From: Lactobacillus agrestimuris
GTDB lineage: Bacteria; Bacillota; Bacilli; Lactobacillales; Lactobacillaceae
NCBI RefSeq assembly: GCF_943193025.1
Contig: NZ_CALPCQ010000008.1
Coordinates: forward strand, 23,508-87,507
Length of the DNA stretch: 64,000 nt
Direction of reading: 5' to 3'
The notes beneath the pieces are model-generated. The model saw only the letters and a list, made by a program, of their open reading frames with translations. It was not told where the DNA came from and searched no databases. The position numbers were made by a program, and so were the translations under genes. Position 1 is the stretch's first letter. Each line of letters opens with the position of its first letter. This document shows positions 17,501 through 25,240 of this stretch, piece after piece.

Positions 17501-19661
17501 TTGCCATGGAGTTATATAAAGTTTGATAATAAGGCGTTTGCATTGCAACTGCTGTATCAGAGGCCATATTATACATTAAATGCGCCATATTAACATTCCC
17601 AGCGAGAACATTTGCAGCGTTTGTAATAGCACCATTTCTGCTATTATTACCTGGAAGTACTACCCTTGTTGCCCTTGCAACACCACTTGAAGCTGCATTA
17701 ATTTTTGCCCCCTGACTGGGAACATCTCCAGTTGCAGTAGATGAGATGTTATATGCACTACTTGCTTCATTAGCATAAGAGGCTAATTGATCTGGATACT
17801 GATCAACTAATTGACTAATTGCATTACTTTTAGTAGCTACTGAAGCGGTAGCACTAGAAGCAGCAGTTTGAGCACTACTTGCAGCACTTGCAGCACTTGT
17901 AATTGTTTCCTTAGCAGCTGCCACTTGAACTTCAAAGAGCAGGATTTGCGCAGCAACTAACCCTTCCTTCTTTGCAAATGCGCTTGCAGCTTCACCAATT
18001 CCTGCAAGTGCACTTGCTTCATTAGCAAGACTTTGAGCTACCCCAATTGGGCTTGAAGTGCTAGTTTTATCAAGAATTGGTGCCATATTATTAATTTGAT
18101 TATTAATATTTGCAAAATCAGTATTACTGCTTGCAGCGGCACTCAAACTTGCATCCGCCTCACTAGTATTATTCTGGCTTAAAGCTTCAATAGCAGCAGT
18201 TAAATCACTAGCCTTTTGAGTTGCTGCACTGGTAGCACTATGCATAGTACTTTCATCAATAGCTGCATAACTTAACTGTGCGGCTGTTTCACGAGCTGAA
18301 CTGGCAACATTGGAGAGACCTACAGCCAAACTAGCAACACTGTCGGCTGCACTAGACAAGGAATCTACCTTAGTTTCCGCAGGCTTTACAGAAGCGGCAG
18401 CACCAATTGGATATCCAGAAACTGTAATACCATTTGGATAGCTACTACTGTAGCTGCTCAATTCATTAGCTACTGAAGTCGCTACTGGTGCATTGCTGGT
18501 AGCCACACTTGCGATAGAATCTAGAGCAGTAGCTGTTTCACTAATAATGTCTGCCGTTAAACTAGTTGCAGTACTTGCAGCTGAAAGATACTGACTTTGA
18601 GCACTTTGGACAAAGCTAATAGTATCTTTTGCGTAACTCGCAACTAAAGCCATCGCACTATCAAGACTTGCACTTAAACTTTGTGCCAAACTCGCTTTTG
18701 AATCTACATTTGTCTCATTATTATATTTATCAACGGCACTGGCAATACTTGTAGCGAGGCTACTTGCACTACTTGCTGCTGCAGCTGCACTTGCCAATGA
18801 ATCATTAATATAATCCGCAATTGTTATTGGATTTCCGTCGTCGTCTTCACTTTCATTATAAAGATCGGCTAAAGATGCCATATCATCTTGAACTGTAGCT
18901 GGTGGAAATCCGGTTAAAGTATAGCTTGAATCTGGTCCAATCGTAGAAAGTGAGTTTGTAATTTCTTGATCAAAACTAGAAATTGAATTAGCTACACTAG
19001 TAGCATTAGACAATGCAGTCGTAGCACTAGATAAATCTGCTTGAGTTGCATAACTTGTAGCAATTGATGCCATCGATTTAGCATTATCAACATATTGTGA
19101 AAAATCAGTGGTTTCAGCTTTTGATTCGCCTATTTGATCACTATTTGCTAAGTTATTATTATCAGTAAGAAGACTAGCAGTTTTTACTTCAAACGAATTA
19201 GTTTGAGTTGTAGCTTCAGCCGTCTTATTTGTATCTGTACTAGTAGCAGCAGTAGTTTCAGTTTCAGTATTCTTTGCTACTTCTTTATGTGCTAATTCAT
19301 CTGTATCGCTATTTTGACTAGCTGGAGCGGCAGATTGACTATCTGCACTTGCATTAGCAGCACTTACTTCTTCATTAGCCACTGAATTTGCACTTTGAGG
19401 TGTAGCAGCTTCACTAGCAACAGTACCTTCACTAGCATGTGAAATTTGATCAGTTATGTGTGAGTCGTTGGCTAGTTCTCCTGCAGCATCAAGCGTAGCT
19501 TGGTCTACAGCAGCTGATTCTGGTTCTTTCACTTCATCAGCATGTACCAAGTCGGTATCATGAGATAAAAAGAAAAATGAACTAATCATCACGCTGGCTA
19601 AACCAACAGATAATTTTCGTAAAGAGAAAATCTCTTTTTTATGTAAGTCTCTTCTAGACAT
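11526..19661 (-). CDS. Giant Ala/Ser-rich repeat surface protein, YSIRK signal and LPQTG anchor
   Basis: A 2711-residue cell-wall adhesin-like protein. Residues 12-23 are a YSIRK-G/S signal (FSLRKLSVGLAS), with predicted cleavage after Ala41 (VHA-DE). A Thr/Asn/Gln/Ser-rich linker reaches about residue 190. An irregular Ala/Ser-rich part follows, to about 1250, with non-repeat islands near YTLTGFPPATV and TPYYQTLYN. From about 1280 to 2540 comes a regular array with a 441-residue period, marked twice per period by HPTNS-like motifs. Four 16-residue Ser-rich repeats (SEGSSSADSS type) stand at about 2538-2595. LPQTG at 2673 with a hydrophobic segment and the KRRKKDEK tail is a sortase A signal. 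The ATG at 19661 has AGGGGA upstream. It lies 86 bp behind two glycosyltransferase genes with no terminator between. The Ala/Ser spacing suggests long helices; adhesion is inferred. Confidence 0.93.
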   Translation of the reverse strand: MSRRDLHKKEIFSLRKLSVGLASVMISSFFFLSHDTDLVHADEVKEPESAAVDQATLDAAGELANDSHITDQISHASEGTVASEAATPQSANSVANEEVSAANASADSQSAAPASQNSDTDELAHKEVAKNTETETTAATSTDTNKTAEATTQTNSFEVKTASLLTDNNNLANSDQIGESKAETTDFSQYVDNAKSMASIATSYATQADLSSATTALSNATSVANSISSFDQEITNSLSTIGPDSSYTLTGFPPATVQDDMASLADLYNESEDDDGNPITIADYINDSLASAAAAASSASSLATSIASAVDKYNNETNVDSKASLAQSLSASLDSAMALVASYAKDTISFVQSAQSQYLSAASTATSLTADIISETATALDSIASVATSNAPVATSVANELSSYSSSYPNGITVSGYPIGAAASVKPAETKVDSLSSAADSVASLAVGLSNVASSARETAAQLSYAAIDESTMHSATSAATQKASDLTAAIEALSQNNTSEADASLSAAASSNTDFANINNQINNMAPILDKTSTSSPIGVAQSLANEASALAGIGEAASAFAKKEGLVAAQILLFEVQVAAAKETITSAASAASSAQTAASSATASVATKSNAISQLVDQYPDQLASYANEASSAYNISSTATGDVPSQGAKINAASSGVARATRVVLPGNNSRNGAITNAANVLAGNVNMAHLMYNMASDTAVAMQTPYYQTLYNSMASLPQQLASYASEVNAVTSSAAAAQLAASTAESDAQRAQQAVADIDLAYASAASAYIDLKSEAATSAASSATSSANAASSATSNAQSNQAVTSSAASSAKDSVSSANTEIASAATDLTSLTNLSSANADNKVVADNLTKATTAKSNADSYAKVIADNSDLASSAANTAALQASSAAAASTAASTAASAAASYAAIVDTAKATGDTSLASSAASQAQAQIAKASQANSEAQSAATAASLAQSTANAALASIASAQTSLTSEANKIVDYLSAAQTNVEQASAASLAASQANSGAVADKTNTDQTQTDINSAASDIKTASSAADSSASEADSYSSSAASQADSLGTDLTSYSDNPIVVSAASSAKSLAGVSSTAASNAATQAQSAKDLASTADSLTSAASNAATKASSAASAASSASAAASSYAALGDIANAQSAASAASVASQAASEAASTAASLLSDAKKTSESASSAASAADSYASAAKVASVAASVAASDADQAILAESYASNAASQASQAQSSAASTAATSTAVSSSASEALDANSKASNNANSAGINSDLASSTASDVASMASAHPTNSLASSAATRTNNDSQAASSAATRASSAADVASSAAQDAATQSEAANAASETASSAAAKASSAASDAASFAKEGNASAASSAASVASTANSDAAKASSAASVASEAASLANSIASSAASEAASYQAIASSAASDAEVAKSEASEAIVGESAASAASEAAKSASAASTAVNSYEVVASSAASVARDYNSNANSASTSVAHTAEDTKAIADQVASMASEYASNEVVSSAAAKASSAATAASSAASSAASLASYVSSVTSDAATQRSIAADQDHIASEQAKLANSAASAADVAYKASNASAAVSLAAVASAANSAAQSAEAVASSAASQALVDESEANKSIATLNSYAQDALNFESQASAAKSEAINNILENVVDDAIASGAASAADSSAVKTKSYASQASSSAKEANSSSTVTSENTNSAASQASAASDTATEVSSMSDAHPTNSLVSSAAVKANSAAKRASSAASAANVAKTNADSASSIASEAYDAAKVADDLASSAANAANIAKSAADSAAADGNTAIASSAASVARSEAAVAKSAESTAQSAARRASSAASIASQAASAASSMAEIASQANSTADIAKSEASDAIRGEIAASNASQAASNAADAHTNATSDESAASSAASAAGSYSQSAADLSSTATGQVSDAQSNADDVASLASEHPTNSVVASAADKANSAASNAKSAASAASSAAVVSSTAASSAVVEHSTASEQNSIASEAASNADDLASKADSAYKASEASMAESLASEASSAASLASSAATAASSAASQAIIDEETAKTHAELASSAARDAFNFDSEASAAKSEAEDNLSQASDAVDKASSASSATSSSAIQTSSYASIASSAAKSASSDESAASDSTSAASSSASQASETASEAASMASDHPSNSLVSSAADKASNAASTAKSAATAASSATSAASEAASLASDEYKNASSADAIAKNAADLASNAKSEAESAASAGDTSVASSAAAKASSAASAAKSAESAASTAASIAQSHASVASSAASVASSMAEIASQASSTAEVAKSEASDAIRGEIAASSASQAASSAADAHTNTSSAESAASSAASAAGSYSQSAADLSSTAASQSSSAQSNADDVASLASEHPTNSVVASAAEKANSAASNAKSAASVASSAASVSSSAASDAVTQRSTASEQNSIASEQASIAGDLASKADSAYKASEASMAESLASEASSAASLASSAATAASIAASQAIIDEETSKTHADLASSAASDSFNFDSEASAAKSEAEDNLSSASSEGSSSDDSGASSSASSEGSSSADSSASSSASSEGSSSADSSASSSASSEGSSSSAASSATSESSSSVASSAASSATSKPNCPANTGSDIISPEKRTDNTAQPNAEDIYAHAAGIQVPNANENSLADKAKRLPQTGESNTNSAGMFGLLIASIGSLLGLAGAKRRKKDEK
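11631..11645 (-). other. LPQTG sortase recognition motif codons
   Basis: These codons give L-P-Q-T-G at residues 2673-2677 of the giant surface protein, followed by a membrane-spanning stretch and a basic tail. Sortase A would cleave between Thr and Gly and link the protein to peptidoglycan. Confidence 0.93.
11878..12050 (-). repeat. 48-bp tandem repeat, four copies, Ser-rich stalk
   Basis: The element containing CTTGATGC recurs at 11893, 11941, 11989 and 12037, spaced exactly 48 bp. It encodes four 16-residue units of the type ASSEGSSSADSSASSS. The last differences are single substitutions (Asp/Ala, Gly/Ser). It forms the wall-spanning stalk just before the anchor region and is a candidate for copy-number variation. 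Confidence 0.9.
12051..15900 (-). repeat. 1323-bp super-repeat array inside the surface protein
   Basis: Several independent anchors recur at exactly 1323 bp: TAAGTTATCT at 12051 and 13374; GCTTCACTCTT at 13387 and 14710; TTTCACC at 12701, 14024 and 15347; TTTCTTCGTC at 12152 and 13475. A second marker, TTGGATG or a close variant (His-Pro of HPTNS), falls at 12491, 13151, 13814, 14474, 15137 and 15797. Its spacings alternate 660 and 663 bp. The array is therefore built of about 220-residue halves in two alternating types. Sequence decays toward the N-terminal side. No spacing breaks frame. Confidence 0.88.
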
Positions 19662-19747
19662 CAAAATTTCCCCTGTTCTTTATCTTAAGTAAATTTATTT
19701 ATCTATCTAAAATAAATTAACATATTCAACAACTAAAAATAAAATAT

Positions 19748-21235
19748 TTAGTCTATAAATTTATTCCATTGCTTCATGAAGTTAGCTTCAGAATTTTCTT
19801 TAGCTGTCTGAATTGCTCCTTGAGAAAGACTTGCGTATTCTTTACTATCACCCAAAAGCTCTAAAACTTTATTAGCCAAACCAACTGGTGTTGTCTTAAC
19901 CACATTAAAGCCATTTACTCCATCTTTAACTAAGTTATTTCTAGTGTAGTTAGCAGCATAAGTTACAACTGGAATACCGCTTGCTAAAGCTTCAAGCATA
20001 TTCATTCCGAAACCTTCACTACGACTAGCATTTAAGAATAAAGTTCCATCTTGTAAAACTTGCTTAGCTGGATCATAGGCTACAAACTCAACTTTATCAG
20101 TTAAATCTAACTTTTTAACTAGATCTTTGAGTTCTTTTTCATATTCACCACTGCCAAAATATCCTTGTAATTTCAGCTTAGCTTCAGGCAACTTATTACT
20201 GATATGTTTAAAGGCCTTGATCACATCGTCGGTATGCTTTTCAACAGCCAAACGACCAACATATACTAAATTAATTTCTTGGCTTAATTCTTTTGCCTTA
20301 CCAGTTTTGACATAGCTATCAGGAGCAGATACCACTTGACTTTGCGCAGTCGTTAATTTGGCTACTTCATCAGCTTGATCTTGTGTAGGCAAAATTACAT
20401 AATCAAATTCTTTACCATTTTCACCATTCACTGCGCGTTCGTAAACATCCATTAACCCTTGTTGTGGACGGTTATAGTCCTTAAATGGCACACTGTGAAG
20501 ATAAGAAATTTTCTTGTCCGCATTTTCAACATTTAAGACTGAACTATCTAAAGTTCGACGGTCAGAAATAAATGTACCCGGTTCTTGGTTGTTAATTTCA
20601 TTAAGGAAGAAGGTAAAGAGTTGATCTTCAGTTCTAAATTGCCAATCTCTTCCCTTATAATTAATTAACTTCCACATGGTTGGTAGTACTTTATCACCAA
20701 TGTACATATGGGTTACTTCAATTGCTGGGCTACCATCTTGGCGTAAGTATTGCTGCATTGCAACTGAACCATCTGGATGGTAAGTTTCGACCATTGACTT
20801 AAATCCACGCCAGTCCCAATATTCTTTGACTGCAGTTTGGCCAAGTGAATCATAATATTCAATCGATCCAACTAGTCCAACAGTAGCTGGCATAACGCGA
20901 ATTTCACCAATTTTTTTACCTTTATATTCGATATTAGAATAGTTATTATCTACTCCAACAATGTGGTAATCAGTGAGTGGAATACTATCAAGCAAACGTA
21001 AGGATTGTTCCTTGCGTCTAGTTTTAACTGTGCCTTGGAAGTAATCATACATGTTGATTACATCTTTTTGTCTTAAGCCATGCTTCTTAATTTCATTGCT
21101 GAGCATGCGGTTATAGTTACGCAGTAATAAGACAGCGCGCTTGTCATTATTATTAAAAGCATTCAATCTTTCAAATTGAGAGAATTCAGTTCCTGAATTA
21201 AAAGTAAATACGTTTTCTCCTACTAAATAAATCAT
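19748..21235 (-). CDS. GT4-type glycosyltransferase with DUF1975-like N-domain (second of pair)
   Basis: A 495-residue cytoplasmic retaining glycosyltransferase. The N-terminal half (MIYLVGENVFTFNSGTEF...MYDYFQGT...VTHMYIGDK) resembles the beta-sheet domain DUF1975 shared by GtfA, TarM and TagE-like enzymes. The C-terminal GT-B half has LVYVGRLAVEKHTDDVIKAF and the EX7E motif (Glu407 and Glu415 in EGFGMNMLEALASGIPVV), the sugar-nucleotide site. Its ATG overlaps the stop of the preceding glycosyltransferase by 4 bases (ATGA), so the two are coupled and may form a complex. The next gene is the Ser-rich surface protein, the likely acceptor. Both Glu of the motif are kept here, unlike streptococcal GtfB chaperones. 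Wall teichoic acid glycosylation is the main alternative. Confidence 0.86.
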   Translation of the reverse strand: MIYLVGENVFTFNSGTEFSQFERLNAFNNNDKRAVLLLRNYNRMLSNEIKKHGLRQKDVINMYDYFQGTVKTRRKEQSLRLLDSIPLTDYHIVGVDNNYSNIEYKGKKIGEIRVMPATVGLVGSIEYYDSLGQTAVKEYWDWRGFKSMVETYHPDGSVAMQQYLRQDGSPAIEVTHMYIGDKVLPTMWKLINYKGRDWQFRTEDQLFTFFLNEINNQEPGTFISDRRTLDSSVLNVENADKKISYLHSVPFKDYNRPQQGLMDVYERAVNGENGKEFDYVILPTQDQADEVAKLTTAQSQVVSAPDSYVKTGKAKELSQEINLVYVGRLAVEKHTDDVIKAFKHISNKLPEAKLKLQGYFGSGEYEKELKDLVKKLDLTDKVEFVAYDPAKQVLQDGTLFLNASRSEGFGMNMLEALASGIPVVTYAANYTRNNLVKDGVNGFNVVKTTPVGLANKVLELLGDSKEYASLSQGAIQTAKENSEANFMKQWNKFID

Positions 21236-22794
21236 TTTCTTACTGCGCCTCCCAATGTCTTTTCTGCATCTTTAATTAAATCTTGCCATGCATTCCACAC
21301 ATTCTCATCTGAGAATCGTTCACTAGTTTCATATGAGCCATCGCTAAGTTCTTGCATTAACTTCTTATCCTTAAAGATCTTGAGCATCTTCTCAGCCAAA
21401 GCCTTGTAGTCACCAAAGTCAACAATGTAACCATTTTTGCCATCAACGACGATATCATTTGGACCATAGTTAACGTCATAAGTTACACCGATTACACCAT
21501 GTGATAAGGCTTCCATAACTGCTAAGTTAAATCCTTCCATTCTAGAAGTTAAACCAAAGACTTGAGCATCTTTTTCAACCTTGGCAATATCATTGGTATA
21601 GCCCTTAAAAGTTACAACGTCTTCAAGATTTAATTCCTTGATTAACTTTTCAATCTTGCGTTTTTCACCATAATTATTTGAAGAATCGGCATAACCATAA
21701 AGATCTAAAGTTACTTCTGGAACTTGATCATGAACAATTTTAACTGCCCGGACTAAATCATCTAAACGTTTTTCATAGGCAATTCGGGCAACGGCGATTA
21801 CTTTACCAAAAGTACGTTTATCCATAGCAACGTGGTCTTCATTTAAGGTTTCATTATCAACAATCCCAACTGGGATGGTAAACATTTTGGCCTTAGGTTT
21901 GAATCTTTCAATCACATCATTTGTTTGACGTTGAGTTGCTGAAACCACAGAAGAATAACGATCAAGATTTGCCAAAGCATATTCATAGTTATTATTAACA
22001 ATTGAATGAAGTGGATCTTGGGCATCCCCCGCTTGTGAATTATGTAAGTGCATAACTGTATAAGCTGGTTTCTTCAATCTAGTTAAAGCACCATCTGCCA
22101 AAAGCGAACGGTCAAGGATAAAGATATTATTACCTTTTTCATTAATTCGATTTAGGAAATGTTCGAATAATTCATCAATGGTATCAAAAGTATGAATTTC
22201 ACCATTCTTTTCTTGCAACCACCAACCGGTTTTAACTAACTTGTGGTGAATATCAAACTTATTGAATGTTCTAACTACAGTACGACCATCAGGAGTTAAC
22301 CATTCTTCATTACCAATTTTATTATCGGGTGTATACCACTGAACTAATGATCTAAATCCACGTGAATCATAATGATCAACGCGGTAAAGATTGCCGTATT
22401 CATCAAACAATTCAGTTGATACTACTTGACGATCATGAACTGGATCATAATTCACACGAGCAACTAATTTCCCATTAGCTGCATTGGTAACTAAATAACG
22501 ATTTTTATCTGTTTCATCTTCTCGGTTGGTATTAACAACGCCAAAATCCAAATCATCAACTGTTAAGTTCTTGGCAGATACCTTAGTTGCATCTTGGAAA
22601 TAATCAAACATTCCTAATAAGCTATCATCATCTACCCCAGATGCATTTGCAGTTTGGTGAAGAGTACGATTCCAATCACGTGCAATAACTTTAGCTGGTT
22701 GATTATGATTTTTAAATAAATTCAATCTTTTTATCTCTGCATGTTCAATCCCAGACTTATGATCTGGCATTCCAAAATTAATAAAATATATCAT
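21232..22794 (-). CDS. GT4-type glycosyltransferase with DUF1975-like N-domain (first of pair)
   Basis: A 520-residue paralogue of the following gene; both start MIY and share the layout of an N-terminal acceptor-binding sheet domain and a C-terminal GT-B domain. Visible marks are GMFDYFQDATKV, YRVDHYDSRGFRSL, VIAVARIAYEKRLDDLVRAV and the EX7E motif with Glu420 and Glu428 (EGFNLAVMEALSHGVIGVTY). GtfA of streptococci adds GlcNAc to Ser/Thr of serine-rich proteins, and SdgA/SdgB of staphylococci do so on SD repeats; this gene fits either group. AGGAGAG precedes the ATG and a TTGCAT-17-TAAAAT promoter lies upstream. SecA2, SecY2 and Asp genes are absent on both sides. The sugar donor is not visible. 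Confidence 0.86.
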   Translation of the reverse strand: MIYFINFGMPDHKSGIEHAEIKRLNLFKNHNQPAKVIARDWNRTLHQTANASGVDDDSLLGMFDYFQDATKVSAKNLTVDDLDFGVVNTNREDETDKNRYLVTNAANGKLVARVNYDPVHDRQVVSTELFDEYGNLYRVDHYDSRGFRSLVQWYTPDNKIGNEEWLTPDGRTVVRTFNKFDIHHKLVKTGWWLQEKNGEIHTFDTIDELFEHFLNRINEKGNNIFILDRSLLADGALTRLKKPAYTVMHLHNSQAGDAQDPLHSIVNNNYEYALANLDRYSSVVSATQRQTNDVIERFKPKAKMFTIPVGIVDNETLNEDHVAMDKRTFGKVIAVARIAYEKRLDDLVRAVKIVHDQVPEVTLDLYGYADSSNNYGEKRKIEKLIKELNLEDVVTFKGYTNDIAKVEKDAQVFGLTSRMEGFNLAVMEALSHGVIGVTYDVNYGPNDIVVDGKNGYIVDFGDYKALAEKMLKIFKDKKLMQELSDGSYETSERFSDENVWNAWQDLIKDAEKTLGGAVRK

Positions 22795-22908
22795 TTTCTC
22801 TCTCCTAACATCTATTGTTCTTGATTCAGCTTAAACATAAAGATGTGTAATTAGTTCAATTGTATTAATTTATAGTAACCCTATTTTATTTAATTTACAC
22901 TAACTTAT

Positions 22909-22937
22909 ATTTTACCGATATTAAAAGTTAAATGCAA
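22909..22937 (-). promoter_or_regulatory. Predicted promoter of the glycosyltransferase-adhesin operon
   Basis: Leftward, TTGCAT (22937-22932) and TAAAAT (22914-22909) are 17 bases apart, about 115 bp before the first glycosyltransferase start. The long AT-rich leader shows no clear hairpin. Confidence 0.6.
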
Positions 22938-22969
22938 AATATATGCGTTTGAACAAAATACAACCAAAA

Positions 22970-23000
22970 AAAGTAGTTCTCTGACAGAGAACTACTTTTA
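22970..23000 (-). terminator. Intrinsic terminator of thrS
   Basis: AAGTAGTTCTCT pairs perfectly with AGAGAACTACTT around a 3-base loop, followed leftward by a T-rich run. Confidence 0.88.
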
Positions 23001-23017
23001 ATCATTTAAATTATCAT

Positions 23018-24952
23018 TTAGTTATTCTTACGTGAGTAGGACTTAACATCAGAATCAATTTCATTGATAAAGTCATCTAAACTCTTAGATATTTCTTCGT
23101 CAGTACCGTAACGACGTACGTTAACGTTATTTGACTTCATTTCTTCATCACCTAATACTAAAGTATATGGTACCTTTTGAGTTTGTGATTCACGAATCTT
23201 GTAACCAAGTTTTTCGTTTCTATCATCAACTTCAACTCTAAATCCACGCTTAGCAAGTTCAGCTCTTACCTTTTCAGCGTATTCGCCATGAGCTTCATTG
23301 TTAACTGGGATAATCTTAGCTTGAACTGGAGCAAGCCAAGTTGGGAAGGCACCCTTGTAAATTTCAGTAAGGTAAGCAATGAATCTTTCCATAGTACCAA
23401 CAATACCACGGTGAATCATAACTGGACGGTGTTCTTCACCATCTTTACCTACGTAAGTCAAACCGAATCTTTCTGGAAGCATGAAGTCAAGTTGGATAGT
23501 TGACATAGTTTCATCATTTCCAAGAGCAGTCTTAGTTTGAATATCAAGCTTAGGACCGTAGAATGCTGCTTCACCTTCTGCTTCAACGTAATCAAGACCA
23601 AGATCATCCATGGCTGCCTTAAGCATTGATTGTGAAGTTTCCCACATTTCGTCATTTGCGTAGTACTTGTCGGTGTTCTTTGGATCACGGTATGAAAGTC
23701 TGAAGTAGTAATCGGTAATATCAAAGTCCTTGTATACGTCCATGATTAACTTCAATACCTTAGCAAATTCTTTACGAATTTGATCAAGAGCAACGAAAGT
23801 GTGACCATCATTCAAAGTCATTTCACGTACACGTTGAAGACCTGACAAAGCACCTGATTTTTCGTATCTGTGCATCATACCAAGTTCGGCGATACGGATT
23901 GGTAATTCACGGTATGAACGAATGTGGTGCTTATAAATTTGGATATGTGAAGGACAATTCATTGGACGAAGTTCAAGCATTTCGCCGTCACCCATGTCCA
24001 TTGGTGGGAACATATCATCACGGTAGTGTGCCCAGTGACCTGAAGTCTTGTATGCATCAACATTCATAAGTACTGGAGTGTATACGTGTTCGTAGCCATC
24101 GGCAACTTCTTTATCAACGATGTAGCGTTCTACAACACGACGAATGGTTGCACCCTTTGGCATCCAGTATGGAAGACCTGCACCAACTTTTGGATCAACG
24201 AAGAAGAGATCAAGATCACGGCCAATAGTTCTGTGGTCACGTTCTTTAATTTCTTGACGACGCTTAAGATCAGCCTTTAAATCAACTTCTTTAAAGAATG
24301 CTGTACCGAAAATTCTTTGAAGCATTGGGTTTGATGACTTACCCATCCAGTAAGCACCAGCAACTGACAAAAGCTTAAAGTGCTTAACTTTACCAGTGTT
24401 AAGCATCAATGCGTCAAAGCCAAAGTCAATAAAGTCACCAAGCTTGTAGGCATCAACCATTTCACCTTCTTTTTCAAGAAGAGCCATCTTGTAATCGTCA
24501 TCTTTGAATTCTTCTTCAAGTTCTGACTTAGCAATTAAAACGTGTTCGATCTTTTCGCCATTCTTAACAACTTTTTGCATTGCCTTTTCAAGTTCTGGTA
24601 ATTCAGTAATCTTGATTTGGTCTTCTTTATCAGTATCTACGTAAAAGCCGCCATCGTCAGCTACATGGTCACCCAACTTAAGTTCTGGGTATTTACGTTT
24701 TGCAACAGCTTCAAAAATAAATGCAGCAGTTGCACGTAAAACATCAGCAGCTTCTTCATCCTTATCAGTAAGGATTGCTACTTCACTATCCTTATCGATT
24801 TTATAATCAAGTGGCTTAATAACGCCGTCAACCTTACCGGCAATTGCTGCCTTACCAAGTGAAGTGGCAATACTATGTGCAACTTCAGCAACAGTTAAAC
24901 TATCTTTAAATTCTTTTTTTGAGCCATCTGGCAAAGTAATTGCAAAACTCAT
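23018..24952 (-). CDS. thrS: Threonyl-tRNA synthetase
   Basis: A class II synthetase of 644 residues. The order is an N-terminal TGS domain ([20 protein letters not shown]), the editing domain with the SAD region, a catalytic core with motif 2 ([21 protein letters not shown] region) and motif 3 ([15 protein letters not shown]), and the anticodon-binding domain. The zinc ligands Cys, His and His appear in [17 protein letters not shown] and VMIHRG. The ATG at 24952 has GGAGGT five bases ahead; an in-frame TTG within that site was discarded. The gene is preceded by a T-box leader that senses uncharged tRNA-Thr. Confidence 0.98.
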   Translation of the reverse strand: MSFAITLPDGSKKEFKDSLTVAEVAHSIATSLGKAAIAGKVDGVIKPLDYKIDKDSEVAILTDKDEEAADVLRATAAFIFEAVAKRKYPELKLGDHVADDGGFYVDTDKEDQIKITELPELEKAMQKVVKNGEKIEHVLIAKSELEEEFKDDDYKMALLEKEGEMVDAYKLGDFIDFGFDALMLNTGKVKHFKLLSVAGAYWMGKSSNPMLQRIFGTAFFKEVDLKADLKRRQEIKERDHRTIGRDLDLFFVDPKVGAGLPYWMPKGATIRRVVERYIVDKEVADGYEHVYTPVLMNVDAYKTSGHWAHYRDDMFPPMDMGDGEMLELRPMNCPSHIQIYKHHIRSYRELPIRIAELGMMHRYEKSGALSGLQRVREMTLNDGHTFVALDQIRKEFAKVLKLIMDVYKDFDITDYYFRLSYRDPKNTDKYYANDEMWETSQSMLKAAMDDLGLDYVEAEGEAAFYGPKLDIQTKTALGNDETMSTIQLDFMLPERFGLTYVGKDGEEHRPVMIHRGIVGTMERFIAYLTEIYKGAFPTWLAPVQAKIIPVNNEAHGEYAEKVRAELAKRGFRVEVDDRNEKLGYKIRESQTQKVPYTLVLGDEEMKSNNVNVRRYGTDEEISKSLDDFINEIDSDVKSYSRKNN

Positions 24953-24967
24953 AAAAGTTACCTCCAA

Positions 24968-25204
24968 AACAAAAAAATCCCAGTGCTCAACAGCACTGGG
25001 ACGTTAAATAGCGTGGTTCCACCCAAATTTAGACTCGTTTAATTTAATAATTTAAGTCTCTTTAATAGATCTATAACGGAATCTAACCTAATATGGACAA
25101 ATATAATTTGGGTGAAGAAGGTGGGGTTCCTTTTGATGAAAGACTTCCAGAACTAGATCTTTCTCTCTGAGTTAAAAGGAATCATGTCTCCTTCATTAAC
25201 TGCT
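24968..25204 (-). promoter_or_regulatory. T-box riboswitch of thrS
   Basis: The conserved T-box core reads TGGAACCACGC (25024-25011 side). It is followed by a terminator hairpin, CCCAGTGCT and AGCACTGGG around GTTG, with seven T residues. Stem I holds GGAACCCC, in which ACC would be the Thr specifier codon. Uncharged tRNA-Thr should pair with the core and with the specifier and prevent termination. A promoter (TTGCAT-16-TATAAT, 25232-25205) stands at its 5' end. Confidence 0.92.
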
Positions 25205-25232
25205 ATTATACCCTCTCTTGAAATTGATGCAA
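25205..25232 (-). promoter_or_regulatory. thrS promoter
   Basis: TTGCAT (25232-25227) and TATAAT (25210-25205) are 16 bases apart, starting the T-box leader. It lies directly behind the dnaI stop codon. Confidence 0.75.
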
Positions 25233-25240
25233 GAAGAATT

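Noticed and set aside
11526..19661. Surface protein as a substrate of the SecA2/SecY2 system
   Set aside because: The signal peptide is of YSIRK type, without the long special signal of such proteins, and no accessory Sec gene is in the window. The question stays open for the rest of the genome.
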